From assembly GCF_000013885.1 (NCBI RefSeq), contig NC_007964.1, positions 4,016,001-4,080,000 of the forward strand: a DNA stretch of 64,000 nucleotides, in the 5' to 3' direction. Positions 23,556 through 32,202 of the stretch are shown piece after piece. The DNA comes from Nitrobacter hamburgensis X14 (lineage in GTDB: Bacteria; Pseudomonadota; Alphaproteobacteria; Rhizobiales; Xanthobacteraceae). The position numbers were made by a program, and so were the translations under genes. Position 1 is the first letter of the stretch; each line of letters begins with the position of its first letter. The notes under the pieces are model-generated. The model did not search any database and was not told where the DNA came from. It was given only the letters and a program-made list of their open reading frames with translations.

Positions 23556-24596
23556 TCAGCCTGCGACCACCGGTCCGCCGGCCTTCCTCCAGGCATCGAT
23601 TCCGCCCTCGATATGCGCCGCGTTGGTCAGGCCGGCGTCCTTTGCTGCGGTGACGGCCATGGCCGAACGCTCTCCGAAGGCGCAGAAGAACACGATGCGA
23701 CGCCCGGTCGCGGCGGCGACCTCGCGCAGCATGCCGCCGGGTTTCAGATTGTCGGCGATGTCGGGATAGGGCGCATGCAGCGCGCCGGCCAGCGTGCCAT
23801 GCTTGGTGCGTTCGTGGGCTTCGCGGAGATCGACCAGCAGGATGTCGGGTTGGCCGAGCCGATTGATCGCCTCGCGCGGCGTCAGCGCCAGACCCTGCTT
23901 GGCCAGATCGTCCTGCCTGAGGCCGACATGCATGTTGGCCGGGATCACCACGTCCATCAGCTTCGGGTTCGGCAATTTCAGGTTGTTCATCACCTCGATG
24001 TATTCATCCACCGAGCGCACCTGAAGCCGCGGGTTGTAGCGCCTCTCCTCGCCGATGGTGGAGACCGTGTCGCCCTTGTAGTCGTGCGCGGGGAACACCA
24101 GGGTGTCGTCAGGCAGCTTCAAGAGCCGGTTGAAGATCGAATCGTACTGCGCCCGCGCGCTGCCGTTCTGGAAATCGGTGCGGCCGGTGCCCCGGATCAA
24201 GAGCGTGTCGCCGGTGAAGACGCGATCGCCCATCAGGTAACTGTAGGAATCGTCGGTGTGACCCGGCGTATACATCACGTCGAGGCCGATGCCTTCGATC
24301 TTGATGGTGTCGTCGTCGCTGACCCGCATCGAGACCACGTCGGCCTTGGTCTGTTCGCCCATCACGGTGACGCAATGGGTGCGATCGCGCAGCTCGCCGA
24401 GCCCGGTGACGTGATCGGCATGAAGATGCGTGTCGATGGCCTTCACCAGCTTGAGGTCGAGTTCGCGCAGCAACTGGCAGTAACGGTCGACCTTTTCCAG
24501 CACCGGATCAAGGATCAGCGCCTCGCCACCGGCGCGGCTTGCCATCAGGTAGCTGTAGGTCCCGGAGACGCTGTCGAACAGCTGGCGAAAGATCAT
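23556..24596 (-). CDS. Persulfide dioxygenase-rhodanese fusion protein
   Basis: 346 residues. Residues 1-230 are an ETHE1-type metallo-beta-lactamase-fold persulfide dioxygenase: THLHADH (His57, His59, Asp61, His62), TPGHTDDS (His113), FTGDTLL (Asp130) and AHDYKG (His171). Residues about 240-346 form a rhodanese domain with its active Cys305 in FFCAFGER. Fusions of this type interconvert thiosulfate or persulfide and sulfite. It lies 90 bp downstream of the sox-linked genes on the same strand, so a role in sulfane-sulfur oxidation is likely. Confidence 0.9.
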   Translation of the reverse strand: MIFRQLFDSVSGTYSYLMASRAGGEALILDPVLEKVDRYCQLLRELDLKLVKAIDTHLHADHVTGLGELRDRTHCVTVMGEQTKADVVSMRVSDDDTIKIEGIGLDVMYTPGHTDDSYSYLMGDRVFTGDTLLIRGTGRTDFQNGSARAQYDSIFNRLLKLPDDTLVFPAHDYKGDTVSTIGEERRYNPRLQVRSVDEYIEVMNNLKLPNPKLMDVVIPANMHVGLRQDDLAKQGLALTPREAINRLGQPDILLVDLREAHERTKHGTLAGALHAPYPDIADNLKPGGMLREVAAATGRRIVFFCAFGERSAMAVTAAKDAGLTNAAHIEGGIDAWRKAGGPVVAG

Positions 24597-24685
24597 GATC
24601 GTGCGACCCTGATTTCAGGCGCATATATTCCTTGCGCGTGCGGTATCGTAGCGGATTTATGCTGCCTGCGTGCGATTACAACCGG

Positions 24686-25222
24686 TCAGAAATCCAGTTT
24701 GTCGCGGATCGCGTCCAGACCCGCTCTGGCGCAGGCCTCGTCCTTGTCGCCGCCGGGTGCGCCGGAGACGCCGATGCCGCCCACAAGCGTCCCGCCGGTT
24801 TCGATTATCAGCGCGCCGGCCAGCATCGCGATGCGCGGCAATCGCGCCAGGCTGGCGTCGATCTGGCCGTTCCGCACCATTTTCGCCAGTTCGGAGGTGT
24901 CGCGGCGAAAACTCAGCGCCGTATAGGCCTTGGCGGTGGCGATGTCGGCCGCGGGCAGGCCGGCATAACGGTCGCGCAGCAGCACCTGCGGCTGGCCGAA
25001 GCGATCGACCACGGCCACGGCAACCTGATATCCGGTGTCGCGGCATGTCTTCAGCGCGGCCTGCGCAGCCTCCAGCGCGACGTCCGGGGCCAGTGACTTA
25101 TAGGTGACGAGCGCATCGTCGCCGGCACGGGCCGACGAGGCCGCTATCACGGCCGTCACGGCTGCCGCAAATGCGCGGCGCTTCAGCGCGTTCGCTGCGC
25201 GGCCTCGATTACGGCCGCACAT
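24686..25222 (-). CDS. GlcG/HbpS-family (DUF336) exported protein
   Basis: 178-residue protein with a basic N-terminus and a signal-like segment (RRAFAAAVTAVIAASSARA), then the GlcG/HbpS fold: LEAAQAALKTCRDTGYQVAVAV, KAYTALSFRRDTSEL, GGTLVGGIGVSGAPGGDKDE. Relatives include heme-binding HbpS and proteins encoded in sulfur-oxidation loci. Its start overlaps the upstream DsrE-like gene by 14 bp, so it belongs to the sox transcript. Predicted periplasmic; function not established. Confidence 0.82.
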   Translation of the reverse strand: MCGRNRGRAANALKRRAFAAAVTAVIAASSARAGDDALVTYKSLAPDVALEAAQAALKTCRDTGYQVAVAVVDRFGQPQVLLRDRYAGLPAADIATAKAYTALSFRRDTSELAKMVRNGQIDASLARLPRIAMLAGALIIETGGTLVGGIGVSGAPGGDKDEACARAGLDAIRDKLDF

Positions 25223-25661
25223 AGCTCCAGCCCTGTTCCTGCAACTCCATCAGTCGCACCACGCCCAGGGGCACGACCGTCGTTCCGGGCAACATCTGGA
25301 GTGGATGGCCTTCCTTCTTCTCCATGTCCAGCTTGGTGTTGTTGCAGGCCGAGAACTGGATCTTGCTGGGAGATGCTTTCTCCCGGATACGCTTGATGCG
25401 CTCCTTCACCGGCGAGGTGTCTTCGCGCAGCATGTGGAGGCCCGGTCCGCATGCCATGATCTCGACGACCACCGCCTGATTCATGCCGCGATAGTACCCG
25501 ATCACGTCGGTGGCGTTGGTCAGCGCGAAGTCCATGGTACTCCGATCGTTCTGGTCGACCTGGATCACCAGGCGATGCTTCGGCTCGGCGGCGGAACCAT
25601 TCGAGGTAAACGCGAGCAACAGGCCCGCGGCGGCGACGAGATGGCGAAGAAACCGGCGCAT
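25209..25661 (-). CDS. Exported DsrE-family protein 2
   Basis: 150-residue protein with a Sec-type signal peptide (LRHLVAAAGLLLAFTSNGSA) and a DsrE/DsrF-like fold: HRLVIQVDQND, VIGYYRGMNQAVVVEIMACGPG and KIQFSACNNTKLDMEK. Two Cys residues, in MACGPG and FSACNN; the second sits at the position that binds sulfur in DsrE proteins. Second of two tandem DsrE-like genes after soxB, 8 bp from the first. Periplasmic sulfane-sulfur carrier is a plausible role. Confidence 0.83.
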   Translation of the reverse strand: MRRFLRHLVAAAGLLLAFTSNGSAAEPKHRLVIQVDQNDRSTMDFALTNATDVIGYYRGMNQAVVVEIMACGPGLHMLREDTSPVKERIKRIREKASPSKIQFSACNNTKLDMEKKEGHPLQMLPGTTVVPLGVVRLMELQEQGWSYVRP

Positions 25662-25669
25662 GAAACCTC

Positions 25670-26131
25670 CTATGGTCTGACCAGAGTGTAACCGTTTTCC
25701 GTGAGCGACAGGATTTGGCCAACGCCGACCTGAACCGGCGTCGCGGAGGGGATGATGGCCGGCCGCTTGCCGGTCTCGCGCTCGATGGTGTCGAGCGTAT
25801 TGACGCAGACGTCGAACCTGACTCCCTGCGCAATCAGGCTCTCGACGCGGGTCCGGCTGGCGTTCTCCGTCCGCAGTAAATCGATGCCCGGGCCGAAGGC
25901 GACTACCTCGATGGCGATCCTGTCGGGATCGTAGGCTTTGATCAGGTTGTTGGCGACGCTGAGGACGAGGCTCTGCTTTTTCGAGTCGTCATCGGACAAT
26001 TGCAGGACGACGCGATGCTCGGCGAAAGGTTTGTCGGGTAGCGGGGCAGGCTGGGCACGCAGCGTAAGCGGCAGCAGCGTCAGCGTGACCGCCGCTGCCA
26101 GCGCGCCTCTTCGCGTCAGCCTGTCGGTCAT
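25670..26131 (-). CDS. Exported DsrE-family protein 1
   Basis: 153-residue paralogue of the next gene downstream, with a twin-arginine-like N-terminus (DRLTRRGALAAAVTL). The DsrE-like core has HRVVLQLSDDDSKKQ, LIKAYDPDRIAIEVVAFGPG and VRFDVCVNTLDTIER with one Cys. Its ATG overlaps the soxB stop (ATGA), so it is translationally coupled to soxB. Predicted periplasmic partner in sulfur transfer. Confidence 0.83.
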   Translation of the reverse strand: MTDRLTRRGALAAAVTLTLLPLTLRAQPAPLPDKPFAEHRVVLQLSDDDSKKQSLVLSVANNLIKAYDPDRIAIEVVAFGPGIDLLRTENASRTRVESLIAQGVRFDVCVNTLDTIERETGKRPAIIPSATPVQVGVGQILSLTENGYTLVRP

Positions 26132-27870
26132 CCGGCCAAGCCCGGATTGCCGTCGACGCCTTTCAGCGTCACGCTATCGCGGCGGACCTCGCTTGTGACG
26201 CCGGCGCGCAGATGCTCGGCGAAGACATCCCAGACCGGTGCGCCCTTCTGTTCGTTGACCGAGGCCCAGCCGGCGATTTTGTAGCTCTTGCCGGCCTCGA
26301 GTGGCCGCCCATCCTCCAGCGTCAGGTCCGAGATACGATGGCCGACGCTCTCCGTGGGCGCGCAACTATAGGACAGGCCGCCGATGCGAACCATGTCGCC
26401 GCCCTGCTGGTAGTAAGGATCCGGGTTGAAGAGGTTGTCGCAGACGTCTTCCAGAATATCCTTGATCTGGCCGCCGGTCATGCTCTGGACGTAAGTCTCG
26501 GGATAGGTGCAGGCGGTTTCCGCGAGCACGTCGTCCATCGTTACGGGCTGTCCCGGTAGCACGCTGGTGCCCCAGCGGAAGCCCGGCGACAGCGCGATCT
26601 CCGCATCGAATGCACCGCGCAGCGCGTCGCAAATCAGCGTGTCCATGGTGCCGTTGAAATTGCCGCGACGATAGAGCAGACGATTCGTGGTCGCGATCTT
26701 CCGGGCATAGGCCGCCGCATAAGGCGCGCGCATTGTCTCGATCAGAGCCTCCATCGCAGGATCGGGCTTGAGCAGCTCGGAGAACACCGGCAGCAGGTGG
26801 TAGCGTACGTCGCGCACCTTGCCTTTGGCAAGCTCGAGGTCGAGCACGCCGAGGAATTTTCCATTCGAGCCGGCATTGGTGACGAGCGTCGTGCCGCCGG
26901 CATTGCTGACAGCGATCGGCTGCGGCACGGCGTCGTGGGTATGGCCGCCGAGGATGACGTCGATGCCGCTGACGCGGCTTGCGAGCTTGAGATCGACATC
27001 CATGCCGTTGTGCGACAGCAGAACGACCGCATCGACCCTGTCGACATCGCGCAGCGACCGGACCAGCTTCTGCAATTCCTCGTCGCGAATGCCGAAGGTC
27101 CAGTCCGGCGTGAAGCGTTTCGGATGCGCGATCGGCACATAGGGAAACGCCTGACCGATCACGGCGACGCGATGGCCGCCGAGTTGCTTGATCGTCGCCG
27201 GCTTGAACACACGACCCGAGGCGGCGTCGAAGGCCGGCGTGTCGTTGAACGCGGCCTCCTCGGTGAGAAAAACATTCTGCGCCAGGAATTCGCCGTTGAA
27301 GCGGGAGAGGTTGTCGCGCAGCGTTTTTTCGCCGTAGGTGAATTCCCAATGGCCGGTCATCGCTTCGATGCCGAGCAGGTTGGCGGCGTCCACCATGTCG
27401 GCGCCGCGCATGGCGTTGGCAAGCCCGGAGCCCTGCCAGAGATCGCCGCCGTCTAGCAGCAGCGAATTGTTCGGCTTGGCCTCGCCGCGCAGCCGGTCGA
27501 TCAGCGTCTTGAGGTGGGCGAAGCCGCCCAGCCTGCCGAAACGCGCGGCCGATTTCTCGAAACCCAGGCAGGTGAAGGCGTAGGCGTCGGCGCTGCCGGG
27601 CCTGATCCGGAAGCGATCGAGGAAGGCGCGGCCGACCAGGTGCGGCGGCTGCCCCTGCATCGTACCGATGCCGAGATTGACTCCAGGCTCGCGGAAGAAC
27701 ACCGGCAACAACTGCGCGTGGGTGTCGGTGATGTGCAGGATGCGGGCGTTGCCGAAGCCGGCGAGATCATACACCGCGGGATCGCTGGCCGCGCGGGCGA
27801 TGCGCGGCAGCGCGCCGGAGAGGCCGGCGGCGCCGACGGCTTTCAGGAGGTCGCGGCGGCGGATGATCAT
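26128..27870 (-). CDS. soxB: Thiosulfohydrolase SoxB
   Basis: 580-residue dimanganese enzyme that hydrolyses the terminal sulfone from SoxY-bound intermediates. Twin-arginine signal MIIRRRDLLKAVG then AAGLSGALPRIARA directs folded export. Metal site: ILHITDTHAQ (Asp49, His51), LLDGGDLWQGSG, the SoxB-specific GHWEFTYG, LLSHNGMDVD and LGGHTHD; a C-terminal 5'-nucleotidase domain follows. The ATG at 27870 starts the Tat signal; the longer open frame upstream crosses a repeat. Two DsrE-like genes follow. Confidence 0.95.
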   Translation of the reverse strand: MIIRRRDLLKAVGAAGLSGALPRIARAASDPAVYDLAGFGNARILHITDTHAQLLPVFFREPGVNLGIGTMQGQPPHLVGRAFLDRFRIRPGSADAYAFTCLGFEKSAARFGRLGGFAHLKTLIDRLRGEAKPNNSLLLDGGDLWQGSGLANAMRGADMVDAANLLGIEAMTGHWEFTYGEKTLRDNLSRFNGEFLAQNVFLTEEAAFNDTPAFDAASGRVFKPATIKQLGGHRVAVIGQAFPYVPIAHPKRFTPDWTFGIRDEELQKLVRSLRDVDRVDAVVLLSHNGMDVDLKLASRVSGIDVILGGHTHDAVPQPIAVSNAGGTTLVTNAGSNGKFLGVLDLELAKGKVRDVRYHLLPVFSELLKPDPAMEALIETMRAPYAAAYARKIATTNRLLYRRGNFNGTMDTLICDALRGAFDAEIALSPGFRWGTSVLPGQPVTMDDVLAETACTYPETYVQSMTGGQIKDILEDVCDNLFNPDPYYQQGGDMVRIGGLSYSCAPTESVGHRISDLTLEDGRPLEAGKSYKIAGWASVNEQKGAPVWDVFAEHLRAGVTSEVRRDSVTLKGVDGNPGLAG

Positions 27871-27912
27871 ATGATGCTTTCGGACAAATGAAACGCGTTC
27901 ATCTCGGCACAA

Positions 27913-28085
27913 CGTCATGCCCGCGCAGAAGTGCGAAGCGCGTCGTCGCACAGACGTCGCGGGCATCCACGTCTTAAATCCCTCTCGAAGAGAAAGGCAC
28001 GTTTCGAAAAGTAAAGGCTTGGATGGCCGGGGCATAGGCCAACGAAGCGACGCCATTGTTCGAACGGCTATGCCCGGCCATGACG
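27913..28085. repeat. Palindromic repeats between soxK and soxB
   Basis: A mosaic of two hairpins (CGTCATGCCCGCG...CGCGGGCAT, then GGATGGCCGGG...CCCGGCCATGACG) fills the soxK-soxB gap. Same family as 46368-46483 and 52661-52772. Confidence 0.75.
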
Positions 28086-28116
28086 AAATGAAGGGGCGAG
28101 AGCCGAGATTCTGCGG

Positions 28117-28443
28117 TCAGCGGATTTCCAGCTTCCTCCAGGCGTCCTTTTGCTCGTTGAACTGGAAGATCGCAGCTTTTGACAACGTTTCGGATGTCTT
28201 CGATTGCGCGACCGCCTTGTCGAAATCGCCCGCATCGGCAGCGGCCTTGGCATTCTTCAGTGCCTTGACCGCCGTGGTCCACTGGTTCCGCAGCTTGCCG
28301 GCCTCGTTGTTGGCCGCTTCGGCCGCGGCATAGGCCGCCTTGTAGTCGGCTTCGGTGCTCGCCGCCCGGACGGCCGTCGCCGCGGCGACCAGGACCATCG
28401 AAAGGACCACGAGGGCGGTAAGACGCATCATGCCATTGCTCAT
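28117..28443 (-). CDS. soxK: SoxXA-binding protein SoxK
   Basis: 108-residue exported protein: signal peptide MMRLTALVVLSMVLVAAATA, then an Ala-rich, fully helical mature part (ADYKAAYAAAEAANNEAG... ending DAWRKLEIR). Size, position directly after soxA (ATGA overlap) and Ala/Lys helical composition match SoxK, which stabilises SoxXA as a third subunit in several sulfur oxidisers. Identification rests on context and composition more than on motifs. Confidence 0.75.
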   Translation of the reverse strand: MSNGMMRLTALVVLSMVLVAAATAVRAASTEADYKAAYAAAEAANNEAGKLRNQWTTAVKALKNAKAAADAGDFDKAVAQSKTSETLSKAAIFQFNEQKDAWRKLEIR

Positions 28444-29300
28444 GGCCGTGCTCCCGGACCTGAAATCGGCAGACCGTTGCTGACATAGGACAGATAGTAT
28501 TCGAGGTCACGGTACTCGTCGTCCTGCGGCGTCAGCGGTACCGCGCGTACCTGACTGTTGCACGAGGTGAAGCGACGGCTGGTCGTGCCCATGCCGGCCC
28601 ACTCAGAACGGTAGATCGGCATCGCGTTGAGAATGCCGAGCGCGGGTGCGAGAACCTCGGCCCGGATATGGTCGCCCGGTATCTGCACGTGGCAGGTTGC
28701 GCAGGAGAAATTGAGCTGGCCGCGCCGCGTATAGAAGTAGCGTTTGCCGTTTTCATAGGCCGCGAGCGCCCGCGGATCGTTCGGAATTTTGATGTTGAAC
28801 GGCTTGCCGCGCGAGGTGAAGGCCATATAGGCCGTCACCGACGCCATCTCGTCCTTGGTATAGGAGAAAGGCTTTTCTCCGTTGTTCTCGAGGCACTGGT
28901 TCACGGCGAGTTCGAGCGTGACGACCTTGCCCTGCTTTTTGTCGAAGGTAGGATAGTTCTGCCGGATGCCGATGCCCTTGTTCGGGAAACAGTCCGCGAA
29001 GGTCTTGCCGTTCTTGAACGGCTTGTTGAACAGCTCCTTGCCAGCGGCGAGCGCGAATTCGTAAGGAGGAAACTCCTCCTTCTCCTTCCACTGCTTGTAC
29101 AGGCCTGCGTCCATCGAATATGGCCCGTTGACGAAATCCTTCAGTTTCAGCTTGGGAAACTTGTCGGTGAAGTATTTCTGAAACGCCTTGAGGTCGGCTG
29201 GCGGATTCGGGCTGTCCGCGGCGTCAGATATCTGCACCGCGGCGAATGTCAGCGTCGCCAGCACCAATCCCGTTACCGCCGAGCGGAAGGTCAATCGCAT
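28440..29300 (-). CDS. soxA: Sulfur-oxidising cytochrome c subunit SoxA
   Basis: 286-residue periplasmic cytochrome with signal peptide MRLTFRSAVTGLVLATLTFA. It carries one heme-c site (SCATCHVQ) and the conserved Cys of FTSCNSQVR that becomes the persulfide heme ligand. The N-terminal region has two single Cys residues (ADCFPNK, NQCLEN) but no second CxxCH, so it is the monoheme type. With SoxX it links thiosulfate to SoxY. The start at 29300 has GGGG upstream; an alternative ATG at 29330 overlaps the soxZ stop. Confidence 0.93.
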   Translation of the reverse strand: MRLTFRSAVTGLVLATLTFAAVQISDAADSPNPPADLKAFQKYFTDKFPKLKLKDFVNGPYSMDAGLYKQWKEKEEFPPYEFALAAGKELFNKPFKNGKTFADCFPNKGIGIRQNYPTFDKKQGKVVTLELAVNQCLENNGEKPFSYTKDEMASVTAYMAFTSRGKPFNIKIPNDPRALAAYENGKRYFYTRRGQLNFSCATCHVQIPGDHIRAEVLAPALGILNAMPIYRSEWAGMGTTSRRFTSCNSQVRAVPLTPQDDEYRDLEYYLSYVSNGLPISGPGARP

Positions 29301-29329
29301 GTCTGTTCCCCGCCTGCCGCGCGCCGCCA

Positions 29330-29641
29330 TTACTGAATCTTTGCCGTGAAGCTGTCGGAGGCGCCCTTGTTGTCGAGCCAACTGATCTTGAGGTCGCCGC
29401 CCTTCTTGCCGCCCTTGAAGCTGAATTTCACATACGGATCCTTCGAGACCGCCGGCCCCCAGTCGGCGATGAAAACCGGCTTACCGCCGTATTCGAAAGT
29501 TAGCTGCTGAATGAAGTGCGGCGGGATCAGCTCGCCGGCGGAATTCTTGACGAAACCCGAATCCATCGGATGCTGGATCAGCGCCTGGACCTCGGTCGTA
29601 TCGCCGCTCGACGTTGCGCGGACGCGGATTGTCGATGCCAT
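29330..29641 (-). CDS. soxZ: Thiosulfate-oxidation carrier subunit SoxZ
   Basis: 103-residue immunoglobulin-like protein forming the SoxYZ carrier. Recognisable SoxZ start (MASTIRVRATSSGDTTEVQA) and core PPHFIQQLTFEYGGK...WGPAVSKDPYVKF. No signal peptide, as expected, since SoxZ is exported bound to Tat-targeted SoxY. Between soxY and soxA in the operon. Confidence 0.95.
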   Translation of the reverse strand: MASTIRVRATSSGDTTEVQALIQHPMDSGFVKNSAGELIPPHFIQQLTFEYGGKPVFIADWGPAVSKDPYVKFSFKGGKKGGDLKISWLDNKGASDSFTAKIQ

Positions 29642-29665
29642 GACTATCTTCCCCTCACGTTTCGC

Positions 29666-30163
29666 TCAGCCGCCGCAACCGCCGATGGTGACCTTGACTT
29701 CCTTGCTGGCGCTATAGAGCTTGCCGCCGGCCTCCACGATCGCGATGACGTTGCCCGTCTTCGCCATCTTCAGGCGGTTGGCGACGCTCGGCATCGTCCC
29801 GGCCGGGATACGGTACGACGCGGCCAGCGCGTTCGGATTTTCCGCCACCAGGATCGAGATCGAGGTCACGTCGGGCAGGCTCGTGGTGACCGAAACGGGG
29901 ACGACCGCGCCGTTCTCGGCGATCTCCGGCGCGTCCATCCTGACTTTATCGGATTTTTCCGCGACCCTGCCGTAGAGCGCCTGGATCGCGCCGTCGGCTC
30001 CCTTTACCTTGAAGGCGGCGTCGGGATACTTGTCGTTGGCGGCGGCAAGCGCGGGCGCAAACCCGAAGCGGATGCCGGCAAGGCCTGCCAGCGCAACGAC
30101 CGCTGCACCTTTCAGGATTTGCCGCCGCGCCTCATCGACGCCGCCAGGTAATGGATGGATCAT
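29666..30163 (-). CDS. soxY: Thiosulfate-oxidation carrier subunit SoxY
   Basis: 165-residue substrate carrier. Tat signal with ARRQILKGAAVVALAGLAG, then the SoxY domain, ending in the diagnostic flexible arm VTIGGCGG whose Cys carries the sulfur intermediates. The ATG at 30163 has AAGGAG upstream; a longer frame overlaps the soxX end. Forms a heterodimer with SoxZ. Confidence 0.95.
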   Translation of the reverse strand: MIHPLPGGVDEARRQILKGAAVVALAGLAGIRFGFAPALAAANDKYPDAAFKVKGADGAIQALYGRVAEKSDKVRMDAPEIAENGAVVPVSVTTSLPDVTSISILVAENPNALAASYRIPAGTMPSVANRLKMAKTGNVIAIVEAGGKLYSASKEVKVTIGGCGG

Positions 30164-30189
30164 TCGGGTCTCCTTGGGCGCGGCCCGGG

Positions 30190-30561
30190 TCACAGCGTTT
30201 GCAGGAAGTCGACGACCGCGTCGATTTCCTTGTCAGTGAGAATGTGGTTTCGTCCGAACGGCGGCATCACCGTGAGGGGATTTCGCTTGGTCTGGTCGGT
30301 GACGATCGCCACGAGGTCGGCGCGGTTCGGATATTTTTTCTTGATGTCGGTGAGGGCCGGCCCGACGTTCCCGGCCAGGTTGCCGCCCTTGAACTCATGA
30401 CAGGTCAGGCAATTGCCCTTGCTGCGATCGAGCGCGAGCTTCTGCCCTTCGTCGGCGGCGGACTGCGCCCGCACAGGACAAGACGTGACGGTGACGGTGA
30501 GCAGCAAGGCTGCCGCCAGCGCCGGCAGAAAGACGGACTTCGTCAAAGGGACTATCGTCAA
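30190..30561 (-). CDS. soxX: Sulfur-oxidising cytochrome c subunit SoxX
   Basis: 123-residue monoheme cytochrome: hydrophobic signal peptide to about residue 35, heme site NCLTCHEFKGG and axial Met in VMPPFGRNHILT. First gene of the leftward sox cluster; it pairs with SoxA to attach thiosulfate to SoxY. The 255-bp region upstream, shared with a divergent methyltransferase gene, should hold the promoter. No soxR or soxS regulator is seen nearby. Confidence 0.94.
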   Translation of the reverse strand: MTIVPLTKSVFLPALAAALLLTVTVTSCPVRAQSAADEGQKLALDRSKGNCLTCHEFKGGNLAGNVGPALTDIKKKYPNRADLVAIVTDQTKRNPLTVMPPFGRNHILTDKEIDAVVDFLQTL

Positions 30562-30816
30562 AGGCGTTTCCTGCGGTGCTCTATTGATTGCATCGTTATC
30601 CGGCGCCCGCGCCGTTACGCGGGGTAAGGGCTTTGCCTTCCGCCGTGAACTTAATTTTCACATCCCCGGCCTTTGCACAAGCGCTCATGCATGGCTTGCT
30701 GCCGTGCCAGGTCTCGGTTCGGTTCCGGCGGAGCGATCACGACAGGAGGCATTGCCGACCGGCAACGCCTGTCGCATTGTTCACGAGCCCCTCGGCAGCA
30801 TGAAGGATGGCGCCTT

Positions 30817-31497
30817 ATGATCGACTACACCGTCGAATTCGGCAAGGACGGCCGGCACGGGGAATCCGATGACCGTCTCGACGCCGCTGCGTTTCATCGC
30901 AACCATGCCGCGATCTGGGCGGTGCTCGAAAAATTCCTGCGCGGCAAGACCGGCGACGTGGTCGAGGCCGGCAGCGGCACCGGGCAGCATGTCGTTTTCT
31001 TCGCGCAGCACGCGCCCGGCGTCACCTGGTGGCCGAGCGATCTCAACGACAATCATCTGCGGAGCATTGCGGCGTGGATCGCTCACGAAAATCTCGCCAA
31101 CGTCCGCCCGCCACTGCGGATCGACCTGTCGAATCCGCAGTGGCGGGCGGAGATGAGCGACAGTCACGGACCCGGCGCGCTGCTCGCGATATTCTGCGCC
31201 AATGTAATCCATATCGCGCCGTGGCGCGTCGCCGAGGGCCTGATCGCGGGCGCGGCACGCTATCTGAGGCCTGACGGGCGGCTGTTTCTCTACGGGCCGT
31301 TCAAGCGCGGCGGCAAGCACACCGCGCTCAGTAACGCTGTGTTCGACACCAGTCTGCGCGACAACAATCCCGAATGGGGCGTGCGCGATGTTGACGAGAT
31401 GGCGGTGCTGGCGCAGCACAATGGTTTGAAGCTAGCGGAGCTTATCGACATGCCGGCCAACAATCTCATCCTGACGTTTGAACGACATGCAGGATGA
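30817..31497 (+). CDS. DUF938-family SAM-dependent methyltransferase
   Basis: 226-residue protein. The SAM site is VVEAGSGTGQHVVFFA, followed by the DUF938 hallmarks WWPSDLNDNHLRSI, CANVIHIAPW, LRPDGRLFLYGPFK and FDTSLRDNNPEWGVRD. The family occurs widely in proteobacteria and animals, with no firmly known substrate. Divergent from soxX. The ATG at 30817 gives the family N-terminus. Confidence 0.88.
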   Translation: MIDYTVEFGKDGRHGESDDRLDAAAFHRNHAAIWAVLEKFLRGKTGDVVEAGSGTGQHVVFFAQHAPGVTWWPSDLNDNHLRSIAAWIAHENLANVRPPLRIDLSNPQWRAEMSDSHGPGALLAIFCANVIHIAPWRVAEGLIAGAARYLRPDGRLFLYGPFKRGGKHTALSNAVFDTSLRDNNPEWGVRDVDEMAVLAQHNGLKLAELIDMPANNLILTFERHAG

Positions 31498-31580
31498 CGA
31501 CTGCCGCGCTGTTGTCCCTGCGGAAGCGCTCGCGTCGGTCAACGACCTTGTGTTCCTATGGTGAGGGGCGAACGCGTCTC

Positions 31581-31707
31581 TAGCGTTTTCGAGCGAAGCA
31601 TGTCCGCGGGCTTGACCCGAGGATGGGTGCCGGTTCGCGTGAAGAAACGCGTCAAATCAAGATCATGGAGCCCCGCTTCTAATTCCATCAGAAGCGGAAA
31701 GGCTCTA
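31581..31707. repeat. Dispersed repeat, TAG-CTA family, copy 2
   Basis: About 127 bp, TAGCGTTTTCGAGCGAAGCA... to ...AGAAGCGGAAAGGCTCTA. The terminal CTA, read on the minus strand, is the TAG stop codon of the adjoining VOC gene. Confidence 0.82.
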
Positions 31708-32202
31708 TGCCTCGCGCTGGCGCATCAGATCGTCGAGATCGAGCCGGCGCGTGAACATCGCGAGGCCGCCGTCGGTATCACGCGGCCATTCCTGTTGCGG
31801 CCGATCCCAATAAAGCTCGACACCGTTCTGGTCGGGATCGCGCAAGTACAGCGCCTCGCTGACGCCGTGATCGCTGGCGCCATCGAGGGCAATGCCGGCC
31901 TCGCGCACCCGATGCAGCGCGTCGGCCAGCGCGGCGCGCGTCGGATACAGGATCGCGGTGTGGAACAGCCCGGTGGTGCCCGGCGCGGGAGGCGAGCCGC
32001 CCTTGCTTTCCCACGTATTCAGTCCGATGTGATGATGGTAGCCGCCGGCGGAAATGAACGCGGCTTGGTCGCCGTAGCGTTGCGTCAATTCGAAGCCGAG
32101 CACGCCGCAGTAGAAACCGAGCGCGCGTTCGAGGTCGGCGACCTTGAGATGCACATGCCCGATCCGGGTGCCGGCGGCGACGGGAATCGATGCATCGGGC
32201 AT
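31705..32202 (-). CDS. VOC-family (extradiol dioxygenase/glyoxalase-like) protein
   Basis: 165-residue protein with the metal-ligand pattern of this superfamily: His in RIGHVHLKVADLERAL, His in GLFHTAILYPT and Glu in NGVELYWDRPQ, plus YHHHIGLNTWES. It resembles catechol-2,3-dioxygenase-like CatE proteins. Substrate unknown. The stop codon is provided by the end of dispersed repeat copy 2. Confidence 0.85.
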   Translation of the reverse strand: MPDASIPVAAGTRIGHVHLKVADLERALGFYCGVLGFELTQRYGDQAAFISAGGYHHHIGLNTWESKGGSPPAPGTTGLFHTAILYPTRAALADALHRVREAGIALDGASDHGVSEALYLRDPDQNGVELYWDRPQQEWPRDTDGGLAMFTRRLDLDDLMRQREA

